DNA of 39,073 nucleotides from Sutterella seckii (GCF_009183815.1 NZ_WEHX01000012.1:1-39073); one strand, 5' to 3'; numbered from the stretch's first letter, positions 22,164 to 31,996 are shown. Notes: a model not told the origin generated them from the letters alone. Made by a program: numbers and translations.

Positions 22164-24806
22164 TTACTTCGCCACGACGTTGACGAGCTTGTTCTTCACG
22201 ATGATGACGCGGCGCACGGTCGCTTCGCCCACGAACTTCTTCACGTCCGGATTGGCGAGAGCGGCTTCGCGGATTTCATCTTCAGAAGCCTCGGCGGAGA
22301 CGAGGATCGAGCCGCGCAGCTTGCCGTTCACCTGAACGACGAGCTTCAGTTCATCGGCCTTGATGACCTCTTCGGACCATTCAGGCCACTTGGCGTCGAT
22401 GATGTCGCCCATGAGCGGGATGAAGCCGAGTTCGCCCCAGAGGCTCGTCGTGATGTGCGGCGCAACCGGGTAGAGGGTGCGAAGCAGGATCGACGCGGCT
22501 TCCTTGAGCGCTTCCTTGCCGCCCGCGGTTTCGTCGCCCTTGAAGGCGTCGATCGCGTTGAACATCTTCATGCAGGCAGAAACAACGGTGTTGTACTGCA
22601 TGCGGCCGTAGTCGAATTCCGCCTGGCGGAGCGCCGAGTGGATTTCGCGGCGCAGATGCCGGGCTTCGTGGCTCATTTCGCCCGTGTAGGCTTCAACCGC
22701 CGGAGCGGCGATGATTTCCTCGCGGTGCGCATAGGCCCAGGCCCAGACGCGGCGAAGGAAGCGGAAGGTGCCTTCCGCGCCCGAATTCGACCAGGCGGCG
22801 GACTGATCAGGGGGACCGGCGAACATCACGAAGCTGCGGGCCGTATCGGCGCCGAACTTGTTGATGATGTCGCGCGGCTCAACCACGTTGCACTTCGACT
22901 TCGACATCTTTTCGATGCCGCCCAGTACCACGGGTTCGCCGTCTTCCTTCGAGATGGCGCCGACGGGGCGGCCCTTCTCGTCGTACTGAACCTCGACTTC
23001 ATCGGGGTAGTACCAGCGGCGGTGCCCGTCCGGGAGATCCCGGTAGTAGCACTCGGCCATCAGCATGCCCTGCGTGAAGAGGTTCTTGAAGGGTTCGTCG
23101 TACTTGACGAGCCCGAAGTCGCGCATGACCTTCGTCCAGAAGCGGGCGTAGAGGAGATGCAGAACCGCGTGCTCGATGCCGCCGATGTACTGATCCATCG
23201 GCATCCAGTAGTCGGCGCGCTTGTCGACCATGCCCGTCGTGCAGTCGGGCGAGCAGTAGCGCTGGAAGTACCACGAGGAGTCGACGAAGGTGTCCATCGT
23301 GTCGGTTTCGCGTTCAGCGTCGCCGCCGCACTTCGGGCACTTGACGTTCTTCCAGGCGTCGCACTTGGCAAGGGGGTTGCCGGATCCGTCCGGAACGAGG
23401 TCCTCGGGGAGGACGACCGGCAGATCTTCATCGGGCACCGGCACCGGGCCGCAGTGCGGGCAGTTGATCATCGGGATGGGCGTGCCCCAGTAGCGCTGGC
23501 GGGAAATGCCCCAGTCGCGCAGGCGGAACTTCACTTCCTTGTGCCCGAGGCCCTTCTTCTCGAGGGCGGCGGCAATGGCGTCGATCGCCTCGTGAAGGCC
23601 GAGACCGTTGAATTCGCCCGAGTTGACGAGGTGCGTTTCAAGCGTCTTGTCGCCGTACCATTCCTGCCAGGCGTCGGTCGAGAAGGTTTCGCCTTCAACC
23701 GCAACAACCTGCTTGATGGGGAGGCCGAACTTCTTCGCAAAGGCGAAGTCGCGTTCGTCGTGCGCAGGCACGGCCATGACGGCGCCTTCGCCGTAGCCCA
23801 TGAGGACGTAGTTGGCGATCCACACTTCGACGGGTTCGCCCGTGAGCGGGTGCTTGACATGGAAGCCCGTGGGGACGCCCTTCTTTTCCATCGTCGCCAT
23901 GTCGGCTTCGGAGAAGCTCCCCTTGGCGCATTCGGCGATGAAGGCCTGCAGGTCGGGGCGGTCCTTCGCAAGATAGGTGGCGAGCGGGTGTTCGGCAGCG
24001 ATCGCAACGAAGGTGACGCCCATCAGCGTGTCGGCACGGGTCGTGTAGACGTTGAGAAGCTTCGCTTCGCCCCTCAGTTCATAGGGGAAGGAAAGCGTGA
24101 CGCCTTCAGAGCGGCCGATCCAGTGCTCCTGCATGCGGCGCACCTGTTCGGGCCAGCCGTCGAGCTGCTTCAGGTCGTCGAGGAGTTCCTGCGCGTACTG
24201 CGTGATCCCGAGGTAGTAGCCCGGAATTTCGCGCTTTTCAACGATCGCGCCCGAACGCCAGCCGCGGCCTTCGATCACCTGTTCGTTGGCGAGAACGGTC
24301 TTGTCGACCGGGTCCCAGTTGACGATCTGGGTCTTGCGGTAGGCAATGCCCTTTTCGAGCATGCGCAGAAAGAGCCACTGGTTCCAGCGGTAGTAGTCGG
24401 GCTTGCAGGTGGCGACTTCGCGCGACCAGTCGAAGGCGAGGCCGAGAGGCTCCATCTGAGCCTTCATGTCGGCGATGTTGCTGTAAGTCCACTTCGCGGG
24501 GGCGACCTTCTTCGAGAGCGCCGCATTTTCCGCGGGCAGACCGAAGGCGTCCCAGCCCATCGGGGTCATGACGTTGTAGCCCTTCATGCGGTGGAAGCGG
24601 TACATGACGTCGTTGAGGGTGTAGTTGCGGACGTGGCCCATATGGAGCTTGCCGCTCGGGTAGGGCAGCATGGAGCACACGTAGAACTTGGGCTTCGGAT
24701 GGCCTTCGGCGTCGAGCGCCTCTTCATGGGCGCGATAAACGTCGCCGGCCTTCCACATCGCCTGAACTTCGGATTCGACCTCCTGGGGGGAGTATGTCTC
24801 GCGCAT
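22164..24806 (-). CDS. leuS: Leucyl-tRNA synthetase
   Basis: LeuS charges tRNA-Leu and edits mis-activated amino acids. The 880-aa length matches bacterial LeuRS. The class I HIGH motif reads HMGH at residues 55-58 within [15 protein letters not shown], and KMSKS is at residues 633-637. Between them are the CP1 editing domain (about residues 225-415) and a zinc-ribbon-like CPHCG plus CPKCGGDAE pair (about 450-510). The C-terminal domain ends [27 protein letters not shown], as in the family. It is divergent from uvrD across a 200-bp spacer. It heads the leuS-lptE-holA-proA cluster, although a terminator follows it. Two tRNA-Leu(GAG) genes lie about 3 kb away. Confidence 0.98.
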   Translation of the reverse strand: MRETYSPQEVESEVQAMWKAGDVYRAHEEALDAEGHPKPKFYVCSMLPYPSGKLHMGHVRNYTLNDVMYRFHRMKGYNVMTPMGWDAFGLPAENAALSKKVAPAKWTYSNIADMKAQMEPLGLAFDWSREVATCKPDYYRWNQWLFLRMLEKGIAYRKTQIVNWDPVDKTVLANEQVIEGRGWRSGAIVEKREIPGYYLGITQYAQELLDDLKQLDGWPEQVRRMQEHWIGRSEGVTLSFPYELRGEAKLLNVYTTRADTLMGVTFVAIAAEHPLATYLAKDRPDLQAFIAECAKGSFSEADMATMEKKGVPTGFHVKHPLTGEPVEVWIANYVLMGYGEGAVMAVPAHDERDFAFAKKFGLPIKQVVAVEGETFSTDAWQEWYGDKTLETHLVNSGEFNGLGLHEAIDAIAAALEKKGLGHKEVKFRLRDWGISRQRYWGTPIPMINCPHCGPVPVPDEDLPVVLPEDLVPDGSGNPLAKCDAWKNVKCPKCGGDAERETDTMDTFVDSSWYFQRYCSPDCTTGMVDKRADYWMPMDQYIGGIEHAVLHLLYARFWTKVMRDFGLVKYDEPFKNLFTQGMLMAECYYRDLPDGHRRWYYPDEVEVQYDEKGRPVGAISKEDGEPVVLGGIEKMSKSKCNVVEPRDIINKFGADTARSFVMFAGPPDQSAAWSNSGAEGTFRFLRRVWAWAYAHREEIIAAPAVEAYTGEMSHEARHLRREIHSALRQAEFDYGRMQYNTVVSACMKMFNAIDAFKGDETAGGKEALKEAASILLRTLYPVAPHITTSLWGELGFIPLMGDIIDAKWPEWSEEVIKADELKLVVQVNGKLRGSILVSAEASEDEIREAALANPDVKKFVGEATVRRVIIVKNKLVNVVAK

Positions 24807-24942
24807 AACGCTCTTTATCCAGTGTGAGTTGTGGGTGGAGAAAAATAACAGGAAAGTATAGCCCGAGCGGGCAGGGCTTCGCGCCGTTCGAGGCCCGTCG
24901 GAGAGCGCTCCGGCGAAGAGTTTTGCCCGAGCTCAGACGCGC

Positions 24943-24971
24943 TTCGAAGTTCTTTCCCGGACGGTTAAAAT
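24943..24971 (+). promoter_or_regulatory. Candidate promoter of uvrD
   Basis: TTCGAA (24943-24948) and TAAAAT (24966-24971) are spaced by 17 bp. The -10 box is good and the -35 poor. No LexA-type CTGT-N8-ACAG site is visible, although uvrD is SOS-regulated in E. coli. Confidence 0.4.
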
Positions 24972-25009
24972 CGCTTTTCCCGTTTTGAAGCATTCCGTTT
25001 ATTCGAGTC

Positions 25010-27403
25010 ATGCCGTCTGATCTTCTTGAGAACCTCAACCCCAAACAGCTCGAGGCCGTCACCGCCCCCGAGGAATCCGTTCTGATCCTTGCGGGCGCGG
25101 GCTCGGGCAAAACCCGGGTCCTCACAACCCGGGTTGCCTGGCTTCTTGAGGAGCATCTCGCCACCACTTCGGAAATCCTTGCCGTCACCTTCACCAATAA
25201 GGCTGCAAAGGAAATGGTGACGCGTCTGGAATCAATGCTTCCCTACGATCTGAAGCGCATGTGGATCGGCACCTTCCACGGTCTCTGCAACCGGATTCTG
25301 CGCCGGCACGCCGAATATGCGGGCCTCCCGAAGAGCTTTCAGATCATCGACAGCGCCGATCAGCTCGCCATGGTGAAGCGCATCATGAAGGCGGCCAATG
25401 TGGATCCGGAACGGACGGATCCGAGGTCCGTCACCTCCTTCATCAACTGGATGAAGGAGCAGGGCGTGCGGGCCGCGCATTCGGGTTCGATCGGCGGCGC
25501 CGACAATTCGACCAAGGTGGATCTCTACCGCGCCTATGAGAGCGAATGCCAGAAGCAGGGCGTCGTCGACTTTGCCGAACTTCTTCTTCGCTGCTACGAG
25601 CTCCTTGAAAGAAACGAGCTCGTGCGCGTTCATTACCAGCAGCGCTTCCGCCACATCTTGGTCGACGAATTCCAGGATACGAACGTGCTGCAGTACCGTT
25701 GGCTCAAGCTCCTTGCGGGCACGGGGCTCGGTCCTGACGGGGGGGCGCTTAATTCCGTCTTTGCCGTGGGCGACGACGATCAGTCGATCTATGCCTTCCG
25801 CGGCGCGAATGTCGGCAACATGACCGACTTCATCAAGGATTTTCACGTCAAGAATCCCATCCGCCTCGAACAGAACTACCGCTCGACCAAGGCGATTCTC
25901 GATGCCGCTAACGGGCTGATTGAGCAGAACGAGGGGCGGCTCGGCAAAAACCTCTGGACGGCCGGCGACAGCGGCGAAAAGATCACCGTAAAGGAGCTCG
26001 ATACCGATATCGAGGAAGCGCGCTGGGTGGCCGACCAGATGGAAAACGCTCGCCATAAGGGGGCGAAGTGGCGCGACTTTGCGGTTCTCTACCGCACGAA
26101 CGCGCAGTCGCGCTCGATTGAAACGGAGCTTTCCGGCCGCGGCATTCCCTACCGCGTCTACGGGGGCCTGCGCTTCTTCGAGCGCGCTGAAGTGAAGAAC
26201 GTGCTCGGATACCTGCGCATGATCACGAACCCCTGGGACGACACGAGCTTCCTGCGCGTGGTCAACACCCCCACCCGCGGAATCGGCGCCAAGTCGATTG
26301 AGGTCCTCCAGAATGCAGCGCGCGAAAGAGGCATCTCCCTCTGGGCGGCCCTCACCGACCGCATGATCGAAAAGCCAGCCAAGCTTATGGCATTTGAAAA
26401 CCTCATCACCCAGATGAGGATTGCTGCGGACGGGATGCCTCTCCTTGAAGCCATCAACCACGTCATCAAGGCTTCCGGTCTGGAGGAAGCGGCACGGAAG
26501 GAGAAGGAGGGCGACGATCGCGTTGAGAACATGCGTGAAGTGATTTCAGCCGCGAAGGGCTGGCTTGAAAACGAAAAGGTGGAGCTCAATCACCCGGCCT
26601 TTGCGCCGGTGAGCGACGATTCGCCTTCGCCCATGGAAGGGTTCCTCACGCAGGCGACGCTTGAGGCCGGCGACAGGAACGAGAATGCCGACCAGGATGC
26701 CGTGCAGCTCATGACCGTGCATTCAGCGAAGGGCCTTGAATTCCCCTGGGTCTGGATCATCGGCGCCGAGGAAGGTCTTTTCCCGCACTTCTCCGCCATC
26801 AAGACCGAATCGAAGGGAAGCAAGGGGGGCGGCATCGAGGAAGAACGCCGCCTCATGTACGTCGCCATCACGCGCGCGAAGAAGCACCTGACCTTCACGC
26901 ACGCGCGCGAGCGCCTGATGTTCGGCAATGCCTTCAAAAACCCGCTTTCCTCCTTCGTGAACGAAATCCCGCAGTCGCTTCTTGACATCCGTCCGGCGAA
27001 TAAGAAGAAGGTCTATCAGCCTTCCTACGAAGATGAGGATCAGGATGAAAAAGGCTGGGGCCGCTCCTGGGGGAGCTCCAGCCGTTCAGGTCGTTCACAG
27101 GGAAGAGGCGGCTACGGTTCGTCTTCTTCCTACGGGCGCTCGTCCTCGATGGGATCGGGCGACAGCATGTCCTTCCGCGGCACGGGCCAGTTTGAAGCCA
27201 TGCAGAAGAAGGCTGCCGAGCAGTCGGGCTACAACAAGGGCGACGTCGTTAAGCACGATGCTTTCGGCGAAGGCGTCGTCAAGAAGTTCATCGGCACCGG
27301 CACGAGCCTCATCATTGAAATTGATTTCGGCAAAGCCGGCACCAAGGACCTGCTTCTTTCCTTCGCGCGCGACAAGCTCCATCTTGTTCGTCGCGGATCC
27401 TAG
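25010..27403 (+). CDS. uvrD: UvrD-type superfamily 1A DNA helicase
   Basis: A 3'-5' helicase that removes incised strands in nucleotide excision and mismatch repair. The 797-aa product aligns by eye with UvrD/PcrA from its first residues: LNPKQLEAV Q-motif, Walker A GAGSGKT at residues 29-35, AVTFTNKAAKEM (Ia), WIGTFHGLCNRIL (Ib). DEFQDTN (Walker B, about 219-225), GDDDQSIYAFRGA (III), QNYRST (IV), VQLMTVHSAKGLEFPWV (V) and EERRLMYVAITRAKKHL (VI) follow. A Gly/Ser/Arg-rich linker (residues about 680-725) leads to a C-terminal Tudor-like domain with GDVVKHDAFGEGVVKKFIG, which favours UvrD/PcrA over Rep. It is the only protein gene on its strand here and is followed by tRNA-Arg. Confidence 0.95.
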   Translation: MPSDLLENLNPKQLEAVTAPEESVLILAGAGSGKTRVLTTRVAWLLEEHLATTSEILAVTFTNKAAKEMVTRLESMLPYDLKRMWIGTFHGLCNRILRRHAEYAGLPKSFQIIDSADQLAMVKRIMKAANVDPERTDPRSVTSFINWMKEQGVRAAHSGSIGGADNSTKVDLYRAYESECQKQGVVDFAELLLRCYELLERNELVRVHYQQRFRHILVDEFQDTNVLQYRWLKLLAGTGLGPDGGALNSVFAVGDDDQSIYAFRGANVGNMTDFIKDFHVKNPIRLEQNYRSTKAILDAANGLIEQNEGRLGKNLWTAGDSGEKITVKELDTDIEEARWVADQMENARHKGAKWRDFAVLYRTNAQSRSIETELSGRGIPYRVYGGLRFFERAEVKNVLGYLRMITNPWDDTSFLRVVNTPTRGIGAKSIEVLQNAARERGISLWAALTDRMIEKPAKLMAFENLITQMRIAADGMPLLEAINHVIKASGLEEAARKEKEGDDRVENMREVISAAKGWLENEKVELNHPAFAPVSDDSPSPMEGFLTQATLEAGDRNENADQDAVQLMTVHSAKGLEFPWVWIIGAEEGLFPHFSAIKTESKGSKGGGIEEERRLMYVAITRAKKHLTFTHARERLMFGNAFKNPLSSFVNEIPQSLLDIRPANKKKVYQPSYEDEDQDEKGWGRSWGSSSRSGRSQGRGGYGSSSSYGRSSSMGSGDSMSFRGTGQFEAMQKKAAEQSGYNKGDVVKHDAFGEGVVKKFIGTGTSLIIEIDFGKAGTKDLLLSFARDKLHLVRRGS

Positions 27404-27410
27404 TGGAGCA

Positions 27411-27419
27411 TGCTAGAAT
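27411..27419 (+). promoter_or_regulatory. Extended -10 promoter of tRNA-Arg
   Basis: TGCTAGAAT combines the extended -10 TGn with TAGAAT. Its predicted start is about 20 bp before the tRNA. No matching -35 is seen. Confidence 0.45.
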
Positions 27420-27446
27420 CCATTTCCCTTTCGCGAGAAAGATGGC

Positions 27447-27522
27447 GGGACCATAGTTCAACTGGATAGAACTGGCCCCTCCTAAGGGTCGGATCTGGGT
27501 TCGAGTCCCGGTGGTCCCACCA
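27447..27522 (+). tRNA. tRNA-Arg (anticodon CCU)
   Basis: A 76-nt cloverleaf with encoded CCA. The acceptor arms are GGGACCA/TGGTCCC with A73. The anticodon loop CTCCTAA on a GGCCC/GGGTC stem gives CCU, reading AGG. It starts 43 bp after the uvrD stop and has a strong terminator downstream. Confidence 0.95.
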
Positions 27523-27572
27523 CGAGCCTCTCAATGCGTTGCTCTGAGAGCGCTGAATCCCGCCAGAAATCA

Positions 27573-27612
27573 AAAAGCCCTGGAAGCCTGCGTCGGCTCA
27601 GGGCTTTTTTGT
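27573..27612 (+). terminator. Rho-independent terminator of tRNA-Arg
   Basis: AGCCCTG (27576-27582) pairs with CAGGGCT (27599-27605) and is followed by T6, with a matching A-run before the stem. Confidence 0.88.
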
Positions 27613-27799
27613 TGCCTGCCGTTTAAATCCCACCGCTTCGGCAGGAGTCGGCTGCCTGACGCGCAGAAGGCGCGCTGAGAGAAACGAGTGAGCGTCTCCG
27701 GGCCTCTTCGCATCAGAGCGCTTGACCTCAGCTCAGCAGAAGCTGCACCAAAGCGCTGTGCGGCAGCTCCTGATTATTGTTTTTAAGGCGTACAGGCAA
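27613..27799. other. Non-coding stretch between two converging terminators
   Basis: About 190 bases between the tRNA-Arg terminator and the terminator of the tRNA-Leu/Gln transcript. I see short complementary pieces (for example CAGCTC repeats near 27730-27770) but no gene, promoter or known RNA. Confidence 0.5.
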
Positions 27800-27829
27800 A
27801 AGAAAAGGCCGGTTCCTTCGAACCAGCCT
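27800..27829 (-). terminator. Rho-independent terminator after the tRNA-Gln/Leu cluster
   Basis: AAGGCTGGTTC and GAACCGGCCTT (27804-27814 with 27819-27829) form an 11-bp stem with one mismatch and a 4-nt loop. TTCTTTT follows on the minus strand. Confidence 0.88.
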
Positions 27830-27841
27830 TCTCAATACATT

Positions 27842-27919
27842 TGGCAGGGGTAGTAGGATTCGAACCTACGTATGGCGGATTCAGAATCCGCTGCCTTAAC
27901 CGGACTTGGCGATACCCCA
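27842..27919 (-). tRNA. tRNA-Gln (anticodon CUG), copy 2
   Basis: A 78-nt cloverleaf with encoded CCA. The anticodon loop TTCTGAA on GCGGA/TCCGC gives CUG, reading CAG. G73 and the weak first acceptor position fit glutamine identity. Position 1 is U and position 72 is also U, so the first acceptor pair is a U-U mismatch instead of the usual U-A. It is identical to the copy at 28045-28122. Confidence 0.93.
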
Positions 27920-27926
27920 GCGAATG

Positions 27927-28011
27927 TGGTGCGGTCGATGAGATTTGAACTCATATGGATTGCTCCGCTACCCCCTCAAAGTAGTGCGTCTACCAATTTC
28001 GCCACGACCGC
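27927..28011 (-). tRNA. tRNA-Leu (anticodon GAG), copy 2
   Basis: An 85-nt class II tRNA with a long variable arm (GGA/TCC stem) and encoded CCA. The anticodon loop TTGAGGG gives GAG, reading CUC and CUU. The closing anticodon-stem pair is U-G. It is identical to the copy at 28130-28214. Confidence 0.95.
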
Positions 28012-28044
28012 GAAAACCTTCAAATTGTCACAACCTGATCGACC

Positions 28045-28122
28045 TGGCAGGGGTAGTAGGATTCGAACCTACGTATGGCGGATTCAGAATCCGCTGCCTT
28101 AACCGGACTTGGCGATACCCCA
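28045..28122 (-). tRNA. tRNA-Gln (anticodon CUG), copy 1
   Basis: Identical to the gene at 27842-27919, including the U1-U72 mismatch and encoded CCA. It lies between the two tRNA-Leu genes in the same transcript direction. Confidence 0.93.
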
Positions 28123-28129
28123 GCGAATA

Positions 28130-28214
28130 TGGTGCGGTCGATGAGATTTGAACTCATATGGATTGCTCCGCTACCCCCTCAAAGTAGTGCGTCTACCAAT
28201 TTCGCCACGACCGC
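28130..28214 (-). tRNA. tRNA-Leu (anticodon GAG), copy 1
   Basis: Identical to the gene at 27927-28011. It is 68 bp downstream of the secG stop, the usual betaproteobacterial position for tRNA-Leu(GAG). Confidence 0.95.
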
Positions 28215-28282
28215 GGCCCTTCAAGTTGTTCTCTGCTGATTTGTTTTTGAACTGAGGTGTTCATCAGCAGAGGAGAAGAATT

Positions 28283-28642
28283 CTACCTCGGAATTTGATT
28301 GACGGGGGCATTATTTTGATTGTTGGGCATCCCCTGTTCTTGGGATGCCGGCTGCTCGACCGTCGAAAGAACGCCGCCCTGGGGGACGGAGGCGCGCTTG
28401 TTGAAGGCGCCGGAGGCGAGCGTAAGGGCAATGGTGGAGCAGAAGAAGACCGTAGCGGCAATGGCGGTGGAGCGCGAGAGGAAATTCGCGCTGCCCGTGG
28501 CGCCGAAAACGGAGCCGGAGGCGCCGCTGCCGAAGGCTGCGCCGAGATCGGCGCCCTTGCCGTGCTGCATCAGCACGAGGACGATGACGACGACGGCTGA
28601 GATGATCTGCAGAACAAGCGCAATGCTGAGCAGGAAGTGCAT
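28283..28642 (-). CDS. secG: Protein translocase subunit SecG
   Basis: SecG is a small inner-membrane partner of SecYE that promotes SecA-driven export. The 119-aa protein has two hydrophobic segments (about residues 3-25 and 56-77). The conserved cytoplasmic loop between them reads [35 protein letters not shown], with the family's GKGA and GSANFLSR motifs. The tail after residue 80 is polar and Gln/Asn/Pro-rich. It lies 42 bp after tpiA and upstream of tRNA-Leu, the conserved betaproteobacterial tpiA-secG-tRNA-Leu order. Confidence 0.96.
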   Translation of the reverse strand: MHFLLSIALVLQIISAVVVIVLVLMQHGKGADLGAAFGSGASGSVFGATGSANFLSRSTAIAATVFFCSTIALTLASGAFNKRASVPQGGVLSTVEQPASQEQGMPNNQNNAPVNQIPR

Positions 28643-28684
28643 GGTTCTCTAAACCTTTAATGCTTGGAAAAAAGTGGGGTGAAA

Positions 28685-29440
28685 TCAGGGTCTGGCCGCA
28701 GAGAGCGCTTCGCCGATGCTGTAGAAGCTCTGTGCGTTGAGAGAGGCGCCGCCGACAAGCGCGCCGTCAATGTCGGCTTCGGCAAAGAGCGAAGCCGCAT
28801 TTTCAGGCGTGACGCTGCCGCCGTAAAGAATCGGCGTGAGCTTGCCCGCTTCCGGAGCCGCCTGCACGAGGCGCGCGCGGATGCCGGCATGCACGGTCTG
28901 AGCCGTTGCAGGATCCGCAGAGCGGCCGGTGCCGATCGCCCAGACGGGTTCATAGGCAATCGCGCCGATGCTTTCGGGCTTCAGAACCGCGAGGACGGCA
29001 TTGAGCTGACGGAGAATGACGGCGGGCGTCTCCCCGCGTTCGCGTTCCTCGAGCGTTTCGCCCACGCAGATGACGGGGCGAATGCCGTTCTTCACGAGCG
29101 TAACGGCCTTCATGGCGACGCGGTTGTCCGTTTCGCCGTATAGGCGACGTCTTTCGGAGTGGCCGACGATGGCGAACCGAATGCCGAAGTCCGCGAGCAT
29201 TGCCGCAGAGACTTCGCCCGTGAAGGCGCCGGAGGAATTTTCATTCACGTCTTCGGCGCCGATTTCAATCGAGGTATCCCGGCAGGCTTCAGTGAGCCCG
29301 GGAAGATAAATGAAGGGCGCGCAGACAACCGTGCGGCAGGAAAGGCGCACAGGTTCCGCAAGGAAGTTTTTAACCCAGAGGGCATTGGCTTCCCGACTGC
29401 CGTTCATCTTCCAGTTGGCTATGACGATTCGTTCGCGCAT
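28685..29440 (-). CDS. tpiA: Triosephosphate isomerase
   Basis: TpiA interconverts dihydroxyacetone phosphate and glyceraldehyde 3-phosphate in glycolysis and gluconeogenesis. The 251-aa TIM barrel is complete. ANWKMNG near residues 8-14 carries the substrate-binding Asn and Lys, VGHSERR the electrophilic His, AYEPVWAIGTG the catalytic Glu loop with the closing lid, and ILYGGSVTPENA plus DGALVGGASL the phosphate-binding end. It is separated from pnp by 215 bp containing the pnp terminator, so it should have its own promoter. secG follows after 42 bp. Confidence 0.98.
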   Translation of the reverse strand: MRERIVIANWKMNGSREANALWVKNFLAEPVRLSCRTVVCAPFIYLPGLTEACRDTSIEIGAEDVNENSSGAFTGEVSAAMLADFGIRFAIVGHSERRRLYGETDNRVAMKAVTLVKNGIRPVICVGETLEERERGETPAVILRQLNAVLAVLKPESIGAIAYEPVWAIGTGRSADPATAQTVHAGIRARLVQAAPEAGKLTPILYGGSVTPENAASLFAEADIDGALVGGASLNAQSFYSIGEALSAARP

Positions 29441-29540
29441 GAAGTATTCGTAGTCTCTCTAAAGCGGGAAAAAATTCCCGGATTCCGCAGGGGATAAAGA
29501 ATAATTCTAGCTTCTTTGTCCCCGGCGGGGCTTATGCGTG

Positions 29541-29582
29541 GAAAAGCCGGCGTGCGTCTTTCTCGAGACGCAGGGCCGGCTT
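29541..29582 (-). terminator. Rho-independent terminator of pnp
   Basis: AAGCCGGC and GCCGGCTT close a long stem that also pairs GCGTCT with AGACGC. TTTT follows on the minus strand. Confidence 0.75.
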
Positions 29583-29655
29583 GAAGCTGCAGGCGCTGCA
29601 GACATTTGCGGCGGGTGAAGGATCAGAAAAGCTCCCTTCCCGCCGGAGTCAAACG

Positions 29656-31782
29656 TTACTGCTGCTGGGCGCCTTCATCGCGCAGAAGCGCCTTCATGGA
29701 AAGACGAACGCGGCCCTTCTCGTCGGCTTCGATGACCTTCACGCGGACCTTCTGGCCTTCCTTCAGGTAGTCGGAAACGGCGTTGACGCGCTCGTTGGCG
29801 ATCTGGCTGATGTGGAGGAGACCGTCCTTGCCCGGGAGGAGCTGAACGATGGCGCCAAAGTCGAGGAGGCGCGTAACCGTGCCTTCATAGATCTGGCCGG
29901 CTTCAACTTCCGCCGTGATGTCCTCGATGCGCTTACGGGCAGCAGCAACGCGGGCCATGTCGGGCGAGGAGATCGTGACGGTGCCGTCGTCCTCAACATT
30001 GATGGTCGTGCCGGTTTCCTCGGTGAGCGCGCGGATCACGGAGCCGCCCTTGCCGATCACGTCGCGGATCTTTTCCGGATTGATCTTGAAGGAGACCATG
30101 CGCGGAGCAAAGTCGGAGAGCTCCTTCGCGCCGCCGCCGGCCATGTCGTGCATGCGGCCGAGGATGTGCTGACGGCCTTCATGCGCCTGCGCGAGGGCGG
30201 CCTGCATGATTTCAGCCGTGATGCCTTCGATCTTGATGTCCATCTGGAGCGCGGTCACGCCGTTTTCCGTGCCGGCAACCTTGAAGTCCATGTCGCCCAG
30301 GTGATCCTCGTCGCCGAGAATATCGGTGAGGACGGCAAAGCGGTTGCCTTCCTTGATGAGGCCCATCGCGACGCCGGCGACGTAGTCCTTCAGCGGAACG
30401 CCGGCATCGAGCATCGAGAGGCAGCCGCCGCAGACGGAAGCCATCGAGGAGGAGCCGTTCGATTCGCAGATTTCGGAAACAACGCGGATCGTGTACTGGA
30501 AGTCTTCAGCAGAGGGAAGAACAGCCTTCAGAGCGCGCTTGGCGAGACGGCCGTGGCCGATTTCGCGGCGCTTCGGGGAGCCGACGCGGCCCGTTTCGCC
30601 CGTGGCGAACGGGGGCATGTTGTAGTGGAGCATGAAGCGGTCGTGCGACTCTTCGCAGAGACCGTCGATGATCTGCTCATCCTGCTTCGTACCGAGGGTC
30701 GTTGTGACGAGCGCCTGGGTTTCGCCGCGGGTGAAGAGGGCGGAGCCGTGGGTGCGCGGGAGCACGCCCTGACGGATTTCGATCGGGCGGACCGTGCGGG
30801 TGTCGCGGCCGTCGATGCGGGGTTCGCCGGCGAGAATCTGCGAGCGGACGAGGTGGGCTTCGAGTTCGAAGAGAATGCCGTGAACTTCGTTCATGTCGGG
30901 CGCTTCGGTGCCGGCCGCTTCAGCGTCGGCGGCGAGCGTCTTCTCGACGAGTTCATAGACTTCGCGGAGCTTGTCGTTGCGGGCCTGCTTCGAGCGGATC
31001 GCATAGGCGGCGTGGAGGCCTTCGTTGGAGATCTCGGTCACGCGGGCGATGAGCGCCTCATTGCGGGCGGGCGGCTGCCAATCCCAGGCGGGCTTGCCGG
31101 CCTTCGCGACGAGTTCGTTGATCGCCTTGATGGCGGTCTGCATTTCGCGGTGGCCGAACATCACGGCGTCGAGCATCGTCTTTTCGGGAAGGATGTCGGC
31201 TTCGGATTCAACCATCAGAACAGCGCGTTCCGTGCCGGCGACGACGAGGTCGAGGCGCGAGGTCTTCAGCTCTTCAGTGGTCGGGTTGAGAACGAACTGG
31301 TCGTTGATGTAGCCCACGCGGCAGGCGCCGATCGGACCGCGGAAGGGGATGCCGGAAACGGCGAGGGCGGCGGAGGTGCCGATCATCGCGGGGATGTCCG
31401 GATCAACCTGCGGGTCGGCGGAGAGAACGTGAATGATGACCTGAACTTCATTGAAGAATCCGTCCGGAAAGAGCGGGCGGATCGGGCGGTCAATGAGGCG
31501 GCTCGTGAGGGTTTCCTTTTCAGAGGGACGTCCTTCGCGCTTGAAGAAGCCGCCGGGGATGCGGCCGGCCGCGTAGGTCTTTTCAATGTAGTCGACGGTA
31601 AGCGGGAAGAAGTCCTGGCCGGGCTTGGCTTCCTTCTTGCAGACGACGGTGGCGAGAACCACGGTGTCGTCCATGCGGCAGACGACGGCGCCGGTGGCCT
31701 GACGGGCGATTTCGCCGGTTTCAAGCGTGACGTCGTGATTGCCGAACCGGAAGGACTGCGTTGCTTTATTGAACATCGTCAT
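29656..31782 (-). CDS. pnp: Polyribonucleotide nucleotidyltransferase (PNPase)
   Basis: PNPase degrades RNA from the 3' end using phosphate and is part of the degradosome. From the ATG at 31782 (AAGGAAG nine bases upstream) the product is 708 aa, the normal length. Two RNase PH domains occupy about residues 10-230 and 320-555. The phosphate/RNA-binding and active-site region [16 protein letters not shown]-like (here [16 protein letters not shown]) lies in the second. A KH domain with [17 protein letters not shown] follows near 565-580, then an S1 domain with [29 protein letters not shown] near 625-653. rpsO lies upstream with a 12-bp hairpin between them, the classical arrangement. Confidence 0.98.
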   Translation of the reverse strand: MTMFNKATQSFRFGNHDVTLETGEIARQATGAVVCRMDDTVVLATVVCKKEAKPGQDFFPLTVDYIEKTYAAGRIPGGFFKREGRPSEKETLTSRLIDRPIRPLFPDGFFNEVQVIIHVLSADPQVDPDIPAMIGTSAALAVSGIPFRGPIGACRVGYINDQFVLNPTTEELKTSRLDLVVAGTERAVLMVESEADILPEKTMLDAVMFGHREMQTAIKAINELVAKAGKPAWDWQPPARNEALIARVTEISNEGLHAAYAIRSKQARNDKLREVYELVEKTLAADAEAAGTEAPDMNEVHGILFELEAHLVRSQILAGEPRIDGRDTRTVRPIEIRQGVLPRTHGSALFTRGETQALVTTTLGTKQDEQIIDGLCEESHDRFMLHYNMPPFATGETGRVGSPKRREIGHGRLAKRALKAVLPSAEDFQYTIRVVSEICESNGSSSMASVCGGCLSMLDAGVPLKDYVAGVAMGLIKEGNRFAVLTDILGDEDHLGDMDFKVAGTENGVTALQMDIKIEGITAEIMQAALAQAHEGRQHILGRMHDMAGGGAKELSDFAPRMVSFKINPEKIRDVIGKGGSVIRALTEETGTTINVEDDGTVTISSPDMARVAAARKRIEDITAEVEAGQIYEGTVTRLLDFGAIVQLLPGKDGLLHISQIANERVNAVSDYLKEGQKVRVKVIEADEKGRVRLSMKALLRDEGAQQQ

Positions 31783-31996
31783 GAGTAATGCTTCCTTATT
31801 TCTCTGGGAGGATGTCTTTTCGCTGACGTTCCATTTCTTCCCGCTTTCGCCGGCGGTTCGGATTTGAATCGCCGGCACGCTGCGGTTTGAGCATTCACGC
31901 TTGAGGAAAGTAAGTGCTCAAATCGCAACGCGCTTGGGTGGAAGGCAGGAGGATCCGGAGGGTGTTCGTCAACGATCAGACGGGGTTGGCAGATAG

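Larger units (their letters stand above)
27842..28215 (-). repeat. Tandem duplication of a tRNA-Leu/tRNA-Gln unit
   Basis: 27842-28012 and 28045-28215 are 171-bp direct repeats offset by 203 bp. They differ at one base in the 7-bp spacer between the tRNAs (27926 G, 28129 A on the plus strand). The 32-bp linker between units is unique. Near-identity indicates a recent duplication or active gene conversion. Confidence 0.95.

Noticed and set aside
21837-24827. A 996-codon open frame opposite leuS, and similar long frames opposite gltX (323-1900), yggS-proC (7234-9075) and pnp (29581-31788)
   Set aside because: They mirror the codon structure of the real genes on the other strand, which GC-rich third positions keep open. 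They have low-complexity compositions and no family resemblance or start signals.
27945-28151. Short frames over the tRNA-Leu/Gln cluster
   Set aside because: They lie entirely within tRNA genes and duplicate with them.
27842-28215. CRISPR-like direct repeats
   Set aside because: The repeats are two full tRNA-Leu/tRNA-Gln units with proper cloverleafs; there is no short regular repeat-spacer pattern anywhere in the window.
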